From Salminus brasiliensis (lineage: Eukaryota > Chordata > Actinopteri > Characiformes > Bryconidae): DNA of 64,000 nucleotides. The position numbers and the translations under genes are program-made. Each line of letters begins with the position of its first letter. The first letter of the stretch is position 1. Location of the stretch: the NCBI RefSeq assembly GCF_030463535.1, contig NC_132881.1:44099271-44163270 (forward strand), written 5' to 3'. This document shows positions 25,000 to 37,500 of this stretch, piece after piece. A model generated the notes under the pieces. The model searched no databases. It saw nothing but the letters and a program-made list of their open reading frames with translations, and had not been told where the DNA came from.

Positions 25000-25320
25000 A
25001 CGATGATATGTGTCCAAATGTTTGTGGACACCCCTTCTAATGCATGCAAAATAGGTCTCCCTGAAGCAAAAAAACAAAAAAAAAACAAACCATGCCTAAT
25101 GTACATAGAGGGGTATAAAGCCCCCCAGAATTGAGCTGTGGAGCAGTGGAAGAACTGTGCTCTCTGGACTGATAGTGGAAGATGCTTCATCCAATATGTT
25201 TAGGATGAGTTGGTGTGTTGGGGATGATGAGGTGGGGTGGTGATCATCATCCAACATCCTGACCTCACTAACGCTCTTGTTGCTGAATGCAATCAAACCC
25301 TTAGAGAAATGCATTCATTA
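25000..25320 (+). mobile_element. Tc1-derived element
   Basis: It starts TGTCCAAATGTTTGTGGACA, includes GCCCCCCAGAATTGAGCTGTG and GATGCTTCATCCAATATG, and ends in degraded transposase-like sequence with CTCTTGTTGCTGAATGCAAT. Confidence 0.7.
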
Positions 25321-25380
25321 GTTTTTATTATTATTTAATTTGCATGAAAATATGAAAAGGAAATGGTTTAGCAATCTAAG

Positions 25381-25382
<2 letters not shown>

Positions 25383-25442
<60 letters not shown>
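25383..25442 (+). repeat. (TA)n microsatellite
   Basis: A 60-bp TA tract. A short (CA)n lies at about 25547-25565. Confidence 0.95.
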
Positions 25443-25445
<3 letters not shown>

Positions 25446-25569
25446 GCTATTTATTCGTTTTGGTAAATGAGTAAATGTTAATTTATTAATGTTCATTAAC
25501 ATAGCTGCATGATTTTAGAGATATTTAACTCCCTCCTACCCTCACACGCACACACACACACACACTGCC

Positions 25570-27328
25570 ATGGCCCTACAACTCAGGCCTACTTGATCAA
25601 CCAGTTTGTACAGATCCTTGAACCTATCAGTGATCACGCAGGTGTCCCAACACAGGCCACTCTGACCCATCCTCTGACCTCCAGCACCTGGGAGTTGCCC
25701 CATTGCTCCGTGACCTTTAACCACACTGCCCAGCACTCCCAGGCACCTGTTAAATATATCACAGTGGCAGGTCTCCATTCTCCTCCTGCATGAGCTCAAA
25801 GGCCAGCAGGAGTAAAAGCACTCCCTCAAAACACACCAAAACTCTGGTGCAAGACTTTTTTTCCCCTGTAATCAGGATTTTTGTCAGATCAACTCTGGAA
25901 GGAATAAGACACCAGTCTGTACTGCCAAAGCCCTGGGTTTCTATGTCCAAAATGATCAATGCTGTGAAGGAGATCCTCTGTGGTTTTGAAGCCACAGTCT
26001 TCTCAAGGCAAACGGAAGGTGGCAGTCCGTTCATACTCCTGGGCCAAGCCGGTGCTGTGCTCCAGTGCTGCTTTCAGCATGGAACGTGCTCCCATATCTG
26101 TTCCCAGCTGAAAGGACTGTTGTGAATTTTGCATTGTCCTGTTTCTAGAGCTCTAACAATCAACGAAAAGAAAAACATCAACCGTGCCTCCTGCCCCCTA
26201 CCCCCCCCCCCCTAAAAAAAACCTCAAAAAGAACCGCTTCAACCGCACATTCATCTGAGCAGTGCAGCACTGTCATCTGACGAGATGAATGAACTTCAGA
26301 GGCTCTCGGCTTACAGACCAAGTGGCTCGTGGGTGGGGAGGGGGCCGAAGAGTTTAACCGTCCAATTCGCCTTGACATAGAAACCCACTCAAGAAGCCCA
26401 TCATTCTTAATGCCACACACCGAGACGACTGGGGAGGTTAGCCCGGGTTGTCTTCTACATGATCTCTCTCTGTCTGCCTCTCTCTCTCTCTCTCTCTCTC
26501 TCCTGGCAGCAAGGATTATGTTTAATTGTATTATCATGATGAACAGGGTCTGAGGCTTGGCAAGGAGTCAAAGGCAGATCATGCACAACTCTTTCTTTGG
26601 TTCCTGCCCACTTGCTGATGTGTAGCAGTGCACTTGACAAAACCGCACTGGCTTCACCCCGAGGATTTTCCCCCAAAACTCTTCGCCGTTACTCGGGCTT
26701 AGTGAAGGTGCTGCGGTTTCCAGGCCTTAAATAAATCACATTCTATTATTCTTCGCCGGAGGAGGATTGAGATTTGACTGTCACCCAGCTATCTATTACG
26801 CTAATCTTGTAATTAGCATGTAGCAGAGTGTGGTCTACGCTGCCAGAACTACACAAATTTACTGGAGGCTTTTACCCTTTTACCTATTTTGGGATCACAG
26901 TTGGTGCTGGGTTGAAACTCAGTGCTGACTTGCACAAAGGAACATGCAGGCATCCTACACTGAGGAATCCACTGGCGTTTCGGTTTTTACATCATACTTG
27001 GAATAGATTTAGACATTACCCCGTTTTTGCCTTTTTCCTCTTTCTGATTATAACAGCAAATTCTGACCCAATTAAGGCACTTACAGCTTTTGTGGCGATT
27101 ATCTGTGTACTGAGGCCCAAAATGGGCTTGTTCGGCATTAGATCTCTGTGTCCATGCAGCCTACCTTGCAAAACAATTATTTATTTGAGTGTATCGTGGC
27201 CCAAAACTGGCCCAACTGTAGCCGTTTGTGGCTGTATGTGGGCCGGATAAAAGCATAAAGCTGTTTTCACACTGAACGCAGGAAATTCTCACACTGCACT
27301 TTCAAACATGTCATTTTCAATGGAAAAC
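25570..27328. other. Intergenic, no supported gene
   Basis: Contains a C-run at about 26201-26213, a (CT)n at about 26463-26503, and a TGGCCCAAAACTGGCCC self-complementary motif near 27198. Open frames of 111 codons (25790-26125, +) and 140 codons (26828-27250, +) show no known domain, splice sites or codon signal. Confidence 0.6.
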
Positions 27329-28184
27329 TGGTAACTACAAATCCTCCATGTTGGAGGGAACTACCAGATGCACCCCTGCTCTCCTATTGGCTGGTAACTA
27401 CAAACCCTCCATGTTGGAGGGAACTACCAGATGCACCCCTGCTCTCCTATTGGCTAGTAACTACAAACCCTCCATGTTGGAGGGAACTACCAGATGCACC
27501 CCTGCTCTCCTATTGGCTGGTAACTACAAACCCTCCATGTTGGAGGGAACTACCAGATGCACCCCTGCTCTCCTATTGGCTAGTAACTACAAACCCTCCA
27601 TGTTGGAGGGAACTACCAGATGCACCCCTGCTCTCCTATTGGCTGGTAACTACAAACCCTCCATGTTGGAGGGAACTACCAGATGCACCCCTGCTCTCCT
27701 ATTGGCTGGTAACTACAAACCCTCCATGTTGGAGGGAACTACCAGATGCACCCCTGCTCTCCTATTGGCTGGTAACTACAAACCCTCCATGTTGGAGGGA
27801 ACTACCAGATGCACCCCTGCTCTCCTATTGGCTGGTAACTACAAATCCTCCATGTTGGAGGGAACTATCAGACGCACCCCCTGCTCTCCTATTGGCTAGT
27901 AACTACAAACCCTCCATGTTGGAGGGAACTACCAGATGCACCCCTGCTCTCCTATTGGCTGGTAACTCCAAATCCTCCATGTTGGAGGGAACTACCAGAT
28001 GCACCCCTGCTCTCCTATTGGCTGGTAACTACAAACCCTCCATGTTGGAGGGAACTACCAGACGCACCCCTGCTCTCCTATTGGCTGGTAACTACAAACC
28101 CTTCATGTTGGAGGGAACTACCAGATGCACCCCTGCTCTCCTATTGGCTGGTAACTACAAACCCTCCATGTTGGAGGGAACTAT
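27329..28184 (+). repeat. 63-bp minisatellite, 13.6 copies
   Basis: The unit starts TGGTAACTACAAACCCTCCA and ends CTCTCCTATTGGC. It contains the 15-bp hairpin CCTCCATGTTGGAGG and an inverted CCAAT box (ATTGG). Copies are almost identical. One carries an extra C (five instead of four at 27877-27881). The unit length is a multiple of three, so long spurious open frames arise. Confidence 0.97.
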
Positions 28185-29310
28185 CTTTTTTAGACCTATA
28201 GTTAGTTGGCTCTGGTCTGATCAGTTTGAGGATTGGTTTTCTTGTTCACACAGGGAAAAATCCAAGAGCACCAAAATGCGTCACAACAAACCATGCAAGA
28301 ATGTCCTCTCCGCCCTATTGGTCAGACCTTTTTGAAAGCAAAAAAAAGTAAATACAGGAAGAAGGTCCTGTGTTCTGGACTAATGCTGTAGATATATGCA
28401 GATATACTAATGCAGTATAACATGGAGCCCTGGCAGAGATCAGAGGCATCTGTTCATAGCTGTGGTAATTATCTGGGCAGTATAGCCGGTTAAACGCAAA
28501 GCACAGCTGGTTACAGGAGCAGTTTAGCTCAGACTTGTTAAGTAGAGCCAATAGTTCCACAAACAAAACGCTCCAGACTTCGTTTAGGTCCAGACTGAGA
28601 CCACCTTTTCTTAAGGGTCTTGGTGGGGTTGTTTTTGTCTGCATCTGAGTGCAATTACTGTATTCACACCTGCCCAAACGAACCCTTGCAAGGGTGAAAA
28701 CACCCGAAGGGTGAGCCAGAACTGGACCTGGATTGCTAGTTTCCTGACTAGGATGGGAATAAGCTGAATGTGTTCAGCGCTGAGTACTTTTCTATTTGGC
28801 TTTGCTTAGAATTGTATAGTTTATCATGTTTGTTATTTTGTCATATAATTATGGGCAAATACAGCATAAATGTAAAGTTTGAGAAATATGTAACGTCTCA
28901 GTCATTTTTTGGTGGTTAGAATATTTCCTTGTCACACATGAGAACAAAACTGTTGCCCTGCACAGCCCTGTCTTTTTAAACTCTTTAAAGCCAACACAAA
29001 AAATGTCCCCTAGATATCATGGTAATTAGTTAATGCCTTTGCACAACACTGAATTCAATTAGACAGCTGATGAGAGCTGATCCTGGATCAGTTCTTTTAC
29101 TCTGAGATGCTTGATAAACGAGGCCTATGGTGTCTTTTCCGGCCGTTGAAGCTACTTGTTCATGGTAATAATGTGTGTGAAGAACGTGATCTAAGAAAAA
29201 GCCCAAAAAGAACATTTCTGAACAGCGGACAATTTAATAGGAATACAGATAGTCACACTTGTTTAAACGAATGAAAATATCATCGCTGTATAATAAAAAA
29301 TATATATATC
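28185..29310. other. Intergenic with DNA-transposon-like fragment
   Basis: About 28560-28690 resembles the repeat at 3150-3310 (GGTCCAGACTGAGACCACC). The rest is unassigned. Confidence 0.45.
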
Positions 29311-29500
29311 TCTCCAAAAAGGTGGCTTTACAGGAGAAGGCAAAAATGATCCTAACTTTGAATGAAAGTTAATGTAAAATAAAAGTTTAGTGGAAGTAAT
29401 TTAGAGCATTTCTATTGGTCTATTCATCTAGAACTATTGACACAGTGTGCAGAAGCAACAGGACTAAAAAAGAAAACTAAAAACGGACAAAAATGGAGAT
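29311..29500. repeat. CTATTGGTCC dispersed repeat
   Basis: It contains GGTGGCTTTACAGGAGAAGG, GAGCATTTCTATTGGTCTATTC and CACAGTGTGCAGAAGCAACA, as in the copy at about 35335. Confidence 0.5.
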
Positions 29501-31140
29501 CCATGTTTTTTATTGGACAGCAGCAATATACAAACCTCTGATAAAACTGATCAATAATAGTTGCTTACAGATCTGAACTGCACTCTGAACAAGCTTATCT
29601 TCTCACTCTGAAAATAATACAGTACATCCAACAATAAAGGAAGCCTAATGGATCTTTTATATAGTGCTAGAAAACATGGAGGCACACAGAGAAGTATATA
29701 CGTAGAAAAGTATATCGAAAAATATACACATGCACAGATGTTGAGCGCTTTGTAAGTGATTGAACGCGGCATGGCAGCGATTAGGCATTCCCTGTCCCCT
29801 AAATCAATCAAAGTGAATGCTGACCGAGAACATCGGTCATATTTTGACAGGTGACGGAGCCCTGATGCCTTCTGAATCACTGCTATCATAGTAGTACAGC
29901 TATAAAGTGTCTGGCCAGTCATCAGCAGCCCAAGTGTTCATTTATGTAATCCTCTGACGTCGAGCAAGGAAATCATTTGTGACGGTTCAAATGACTTCAA
30001 ATGGCTTTGAACTATAAAGCCACGAGCAATTTCTCCTTCGATTTTTTTTTCTCGAGGAACGATCAGTGAGCCAATCAGTTTTTGTTATCCTCAAGATCAC
30101 AGGGCATGCCTCATTGCTGTGCAGTTCACCCAGCACCCAAAGGTGGGCTATCTGTGTGGGTTTTGACCGCCCTCCTTCAAAGCCCATTTGGCGTAGGTGG
30201 GCCGTGTCTCTTTTATGTTGTGCTCAGGTGCTTGAGTGAATCTCAAAAGTGCTTAATTGCTTAATGCATGACGACAGATCTTCTGGCCGGTGTAGAACAT
30301 ACCGGTGTCATAACATGAGCGGATAATCTGTGTGTGCAGAAGCAACCACTGGAACTGGAACTTTGTAAGCAGAGGATTAGTAGCTGCCTCGTTGGGGGGG
30401 CAGCTTCAGATGCAGTGTTTACTTGTGGGTTTCAGCTTTCTTACACTTTCTTTTGACCTCATCCCTGACTAAGGCTTGCTCTGACCTCGCTCCAGTTCCA
30501 GTAAAACCACATGCATGCTGTTTACACTCACAACCAACACGGTTTATTAAAGGTATTGTAGGGAATACTCTGGGCCAGATGTTAGATCACAGCACCACAT
30601 TGGCCATGTTTTTACCATGTATTTATTTCCATGTATCTTGACTCATTGGATAACTGGTCTGGGATACCATGCAAGTGCACTTTGTAGAAAGGGGGCGGGG
30701 GGTGACTGGTTGGGGATTCTACCTCTATTAAATGGACTCCAGTTATGACTAAAACCCCTGCAGGGTGCTCTGTATTAGTACTGCAATCTGCGGTGAGCGG
30801 TGCAGTGAAAGTAGTAGATACTAGCTTACTTCTGTAATATTTGGGAGCAGGGAAAGTGAGAGAATGACATATCAGGACAAACTCGGCAAGCATGACATGA
30901 GCAGGACTCTCATTAATCATAAACGATGAAACTTCAACCTCATACTTGGATATTACCAACTATCTCATTTACACTATAAGTGCATTTACCTGTGACCAGT
31001 TCAGAAGCTATACATCCCTGAAGCCCACGCACATTTCACGGGTGCAGGACGTCTATTTCTATCAAAGAAAATTTTAACAACGCAATCCTAACAGCAGGAC
31101 TCTAGGACATTTTACAGTCTCATCAAGACCAGAGTAACCC
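29501..31140. other. Intergenic, nothing recognised
   Basis: There is no supportable gene. The short open frames are on both strands and lack known motifs. Confidence 0.55.
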
Positions 31141-31660
31141 ATTCTGAGACATGCCGCTTTGCCATCAGAGGCCGGAGTCTAAGGGAGCACAATTGGCTGT
31201 GCTCTCTCTCTGGGTGGGTAGGTGGCGCTCTCTCCCCACATCACTCTTAAAGCTTAAATGCTGTCTGGTAAAGTCCGGCAGAACTGCCCGACTGCACAAA
31301 AATAAGCGTTAGCTGGATTTGCATGTATTGGAGGAGACATGTGATGGGGGGGCAAGCCCTTACCTTCTTAGTACTGGGAGCATTGCTAGTGTTAGTGGGT
31401 TCATTGGCAGCACCAAAAATGGGAGAAAAGTGAATAAAGGATCAAATCATAATGGTCACATGAGCATTTACTGGATCTACTGGATCTACATCCATTGAGG
31501 CCACTTCCTCAATTTCACAATTGGTCGTGCTCTCTCCGGGTGGGTAGATGGCGCTCTCTCGGCGGCAGTTAAAAAAAAGGAGGTGGCTGGCTTTGTATTG
31601 GAGGAGACGTGTTAAGTCTAAACGCTTCTAGTGTCAGGAGCGTCGGAAATCATAGCCTTA
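31141..31660. repeat. Two adjacent copies of the GCCGCTTTGCCATCAG SINE-like repeat
   Basis: A near-full copy runs from about 31145 (ATGCCGCTTTGCCATCAG) to 31435, and a second, partial copy runs from about 31495 to 31650. Both share GGTGGGTAG(A/G)TGGCGCTCTCTC and GTATTGGAGGAGAC. Confidence 0.6.
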
Positions 31661-32030
31661 AACATTTGTGTGTACTGTTACACCTCTAGCCAGGCACTAC
31701 TCTATTCCACATTCGTACCTTGTAGCTCCACCATACACACTGTTACAGTGTACAATTTGCCCCTTCTGCCGGCCCCCTTCTCTCTCCCCCCCTTCTCTCA
31801 CACACCTACACACAGGTGACATGACACGAACACAAGAAGTCCTGCCAAGGCTTTCCTTCTACCAACAGCACCATCATCCCTTCATTCCTGACCAGGGTTT
31901 CACTCAAACTAGAGAGATTTTTCATCATCAAAAGGACATGAAGCTCCGAGAACTCACCTTTCTGCTTTGACAGTATTTCAGACAAGCAGGTTTACAGGGT
32001 TTACAGCACACCGACCGACACAGCGACAGA

Positions 32031-32128
32031 ATGCTTTCTGTAGGTAATACGAAGACCCTCATTGGTCAGCTGCTCCTGATCACTACGGTTTTCTTGCACG
32101 TGTTCTGCAGTGCCTCGGTTTCCAGCAG
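32031..32128 (+). CDS. EGF-repeat gene exon 1, signal peptide
   Basis: The ATG at 32031 opens a frame with a hydrophobic core, [13 protein letters not shown], typical of a secretory signal, ending near SASVSSR. The donor is AG|GTATGTG. The start was chosen because it gives a well-formed signal peptide in phase with exon 2. No upstream 5' UTR intron could be identified. Confidence 0.75.
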
Positions 32129-33342
32129 GTATGTGCAAATCTCAAATCTTTTCACCATTTCATAATAAACCACCCAAAGGATTCAGTCTATCACAGTAAT
32201 GGTAGTAAAAGCAAATTCTTTCAAATCTGTGCAATTTCTGTCACCAACTCTGAATACAGCCCTCATCATGTGTTCTCCAGGGGTGCAAAGGCCAACGACA
32301 CATTTTTTGGTGATTACGGTAGCAGATAAGCACTCAAGCCAGCACTTTGGTTGATTCCTGTCTATTTAATGAAGAAAAATGTCTTAATGAGTTGACAGAA
32401 CATAATGATGAATGTATCTACAGTGGCCTTTAGGAGCATGACTCTGTTTTGGGGGAGCCTCTGAACAGCTTGACGTAGTCGCTAATGGCATGTTTTTGTA
32501 TTGTGCTACGCTTAAGCAGCATTCCAAGACTTACAGACGACATGGTGTTTATATCCAGTTTTACTCCCTAATCCCTGTACATAGGCCCACACTTTAGTTC
32601 TTTGCTCTCATAACTAATTAGCCACAATTAACATCAGTTTCGTAGGCCCTAAAATTGAACCTTGTGGAACTCAAAAAAAACATAAAATATGTTTAAAATG
32701 TTTAATCAATTATTTATGGTAGTTTCTGCATTAGGATTAATAGCAGACTAATAAAATTGTGCACGTTACCATGGAACATGCAGGTGAAATATGCTCTTAC
32801 ATACAGGATCTCATCTTCACCTGAACAGCATTCATTCGGGTTTAACGCAATAACGTAATTCGCTAACTGTAAGACACAGTCAGTGACAGATTTGGCTGCC
32901 CACCGCTCTGCCCACAGATGGGTAAAATGTGGAGGACACATTTCGCTATACATAGTACAGTGACAAATACATACACCCTTTCTTTTTATTTACCTTTTAT
33001 TACTTGTTACAAGTGAGTTTACAGATCAATTCCATATTGGACCTTTAGTGTCTTTATGGCGTCTTTGTCTTTAAACTTTAAAACCACTTTTAAAATTAGA
33101 TTAGCAAATAACACTGATTAAGTAATCATTTAAATTTTTTAATTAATTTTAGGATAAAATTATTAAATAATTAATATTAGTAAGTATTAAGTACTATAAA
33201 AAAGTAATATTTAATCTACTACATCTATACATCTATACTAATCTATACATCTACTGTTTTTTTTATAAAATCGAAGGTTTGCTCAACAGTACAAAAAGGT
33301 GCAAATTGTATACTAATATCACTCACAGTTTTATTATCATAT

Positions 33343-33417
<75 letters not shown>

Positions 33418-34314
33418 CTGTTCTGTTCCATTAGCTTTAGATTAGACTGTACTGTAGATAGGAGTAGCACTAGATCGGACTAACTGTGAGTGACTTCTAC
33501 TTCTACACAGAAAGGAGAAGGATGTGTCTTTGCAGCGTGGGAGGCCGGGGTTCTGCACCTTTGGCCTGCTGCAGTCCTGCTGTTACAGCTGGAGGAATGT
33601 TAACGGAGGCTGCCAGCGTGAGTGATGTATTCTGTACTGTCCTATATATTTTATTATAAGATCCTGCTAGTCTAAAAGCTGGTTCATCCAGCTAGACATA
33701 ATTTGAATTCAGATTCACTTAAATCACTTTTGTCTGATAGTTTATATGGAATAGAGTTACGAACAAATTAACCAACAGATGAAAACGTTAACATGCTGAA
33801 CCCCATTTAGACCTGGTTCAGTTCATTTCATGTGAGAGTATTAAAAATTCCAATTCAGATTTAAAACCTGATTACTCAACTACAGAAGCTGGTCTGAGAC
33901 GCATTGAAGTCAGATGTTTCTACAGTGGGGAAAGTTCAGGGGAACTGTGGAGGTTCACCTTAGTGTTTAATAAGCCTTGGGGTGTTTAAGGGTTAACATA
34001 AGCATGATCAATACTCAGCGCTAGCACACTGCTGAGGGAAGAGCTCAGTTCATGAGAGATGAATTCCCCACTAACGACACAGGTGTCGGAGACTGTGTGT
34101 GTGTGTGTGTAAAGATGTCATCTGTTGAAATGAATAAGATAAATGAGTGAGAGTTTTTGAGACAAAGTTACAAATATGCTTTTTATTCTCAGGGTTGAGA
34201 AAGTGAATGTGTGTGTGTGTGTGTGTGTGTGTGAAATACTTGATATTCTAAGTGCTAACAGCTAAGAAATAGACTCCCTCTCAAAACACTCATCAATTTC
34301 TGCAGTCTCTATTT

Positions 34315-34354
<40 letters not shown>

Positions 34355-34451
34355 TGAGTGTGTGTGTGTGTGAGTGAGTGTGTGTTATTTTGGAGTAGCG
34401 TTCATATCACATCCTGAAAACCATTATAAAGCAATTAACAGAGCAATGAGC

Positions 34452-34542
<91 letters not shown>

Positions 34543-37500
34543 CAGCCGTATGTAAAAGGCCATGTTTGAATGGTATCTGCATCGGTCCGGACAGGTGCTC
34601 TGCACCCACAGCTGTATGAACACTCTGGGGAGCTTTCGCTGTTTCTGCGACCCTGGCTACAAGTTGGATGCAGATGGAAGGTCCTGCATTGGTAAGTCTT
34701 TGTAAAAGAGAGAGAGTTTTCCAGCACTTTTTAAAGTTTAGGATCCTACAGATTGAGGATGTCAGCCTCCAACAAAGAGTTTAATACGTAAAACTGTCCT
34801 AACTCTAATTTAACGTCAATTCATTCAGTATCTCAATGAAAAACTACATATACCCAATTCTCTAGGCCTCTATAGCTAACAAGTGACACAATGCTTGCAC
34901 TGTACATGCCAAATCATCTTAAACATGAATCAAACCAAGTGACCTGAAACATACTAAAGAAATGCACAAGCAAACACTGTATGGACAAAAGTATTGGGAC
35001 AGAGCTCAGAGCAGAGTGCAGAAAAGCCTCCAACTGACTCAATAACTGCAGCAGAGCTCCAGACCTAAAGTAAAGGGGGGATCAGCTCCATATTAATGCC
35101 TATGGGTTTAGAATGGGAGGTCATAAAAGCTCCTGTAGGTGTAATGTGTAGGTGTCCCATTACATTTGTCAATCAACAGCAGCAGCAATAACAACAAAAA
35201 AAAATACAATCAACAGTTAACATCCCGGCAAAACTACACCAAAGTTATAGCTGTTGCATATGCATATATATATATAAATATATGTAAAATTAGACATATA
35301 CACATATACTGCATGCATATCATCGCTGTCCAATGAAGAGCATGTATCTCCAAAATGGCAACTTTACAGCAGAAGTAACAAACCCTTGTAACTTGCAATG
35401 GAAGTCTATGGAAATTATGATTAAATTATTAAATTAAATTATTAGTTATTTTGGACCATTTCTATTGATCCAGTCATGCACAATCAATCACACAGTGTAC
35501 AGAGCGAAGCTTCAGGGTTCAATCAATGACAAACAGCGACGATATACACATATACAAATAGTCATATACACAGATATTCATATTAATTAATATAGTAAAT
35601 TAAATAATATGTTATAATACTGCATTATACAATAATTACATAATGATATTTGAAATTATTTTAATTAAAAAGATTTGCCATTGTTTCCTGTTTTTATTTT
35701 TTTTACACAATTTCACACTTTGGCTTATCAGCAATAAGAGTCCATTATGTCTATATATGTCAAAACATGCAGCCAAACAGTTAAACATTAATTTCCACAT
35801 ATAGCTAAAGAGTAAGGTGGGGTAAAATTTATATAATATTTGATATCTCACCAGAACATCACTTAAATTTGTAATAAGCTGAATTTTGCATGCCATACAT
35901 GATGATTGGCAAAACACTCTTACACCCAAAGAGCAGACCCATACGAAACAGAGCTGTATTTGTCAGAAAGCATCTGAGTACAACAATATTTTGTTTGTGA
36001 CGCCACTTCCTGTTTTCTTCTTCTGTCCAGAGGAGCCGGACTGCAGTGGCCTTCGTTGCCAGCTGGGCTGCCAGATTGGAAGGAATGGAGCACTGAGCTG
36101 CCTGTGCCCCCCGGGGCTCCAGCTGGCAGTAGATAACAGAACATGTAAAGGTGATTCCACAGACAGTCCAGTTTACATCGAGTTTCAAGAGCAACAAGGA
36201 TACACTGACACAGTTACCCTGGGTGAATGAAGGACAGTGGTTACTAATGTGGTACAGTAAGTATACAGTGGTAGCACTGTATAAATGTACGCCCATTTTC
36301 CAGAGAGCTCAAAAAAGTTCAACTGGCTGCAAAGAAAAAGATGGGGTCACAGGTCACAGATTTTAATACCCTCTATTAGGCAAACTGCTTCTGTTGGTGC
36401 TCAGTGTGGGCTCCTTACCTCTCAGCTAGGCGTATTCTTGTAGCGCTCTAGCTCTAAGTGAGAATTCCCAACACAGTGTCATGGCCTGAATCCATCCTGA
36501 AGCTAGTATGGCACTGAGCATAAAAAAACAAAAACAAGCAAGAGCACTTGAGGTCAATTAAAAAAATTATAAAATAATAATAATTATTAATAAAAAATAA
36601 TAATAATTAATATTATTTTACATATATTTAATCATACGGACAAATTTATTTATTAATGAGCTGCAGATGATCAGAACATGGTTGGAGAGGGATCTGGAGG
36701 AGTCTGTCTGATATAAACCTCAGACGTTTAGTCTGATCTGCTCTTGATGGTTGAAGTGAGTGGTGGAGATGATTACCATCATGACCAGATCCACAGAGCT
36801 CTCTGAAGCCTTCAGAAAGAAGGCTGTAGATGCAGAAGAGTCTGGGAAGGGGGTTAAAAAGATCTCAGAACAGTTAGGAATCAGCCGTTCCCCTGCTATC
36901 ATGGCCAGATCAGGATGTCCTGACCACAAGCGTGGCTCTCACCACGGTTAATGTAAAAAAAAAGCATCTACCATCAGAAAGAGACCATCAAAAACATCAG
37001 AGCAAGACTGAAGATGCTGCAAGTCCACAAAGCCTCTTCGGCCTCCCTACAGGTCCCTACAACCACCATCCTGAACTGACTGTGGGAACCCTTTAAACCC
37101 CAGACTCAAGGTAGCTGACCTCCTTTTAGCAATGGCCCAGTACTGACAAACACTGTCCAAATGAAAAACCACAACCATGGCTGACCTTTAGCATAATTCC
37201 ATCTATCATCATCATCATCATAGAAGATTCTCAGAGCTATCTAAAGATCTTCTGCTGTCAGAGAACTTGCATGCTTGTCCTGATGCTCAAAGCATGTGCG
37301 TTCCTATCCGCTCACCAGGAAAATTAGTGGGTTCTATGTTCACTGTCAGCGATGACTTGACACTTCTGTAAAAGGTAAGAGGTCACAAATTAGTCCAGAA
37401 AAGACCGGCTTTAGAGAAGCAATTGATGATGCTAACTTGCTGTGCCTCTGTAATCTTTGGTGTGAGTGCAAGGTGAGAGAGAGAGACCCTCCCGTTCTTA

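Larger units (their letters stand above)
32129..33510 (+). other. Intron 1 of EGF-repeat gene
   Basis: The 1.4-kb intron carries a truncated SINE 3' part at about 32890-32985 (GGCTGCCCACCGCTCTG, GGAGGACACATTTCGCT, GTGACAAATAC) and a (TA)n tract at 33347-33414. Confidence 0.75.

Noticed and set aside
26828..27250. 140-codon plus-strand open frame with hydrophobic stretches
   Set aside because: No recognised family, no splice support, and its 3' end overlaps self-complementary repeat-like sequence (TGGCCCAAAACTGGCCC).
27329..28184. CRISPR-like array of regular repeats
   Set aside because: The repeats are contiguous 63-bp units without unique spacers, in a vertebrate genome.
27348..28335. Two long open frames made of repeated MLEGTTRCTPALLLAGNYKP units
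   Set aside because: They arise because the 63-bp minisatellite unit is a multiple of three. An extra C splits the frame, and there is no promoter, splice site or domain evidence.
34551..34600. Splicing out the frame break with a donor at GACAG|GTGCTC and an acceptor at CACCCACAG
   Set aside because: The implied intron would be about 17 nt, far below the size that can be spliced.
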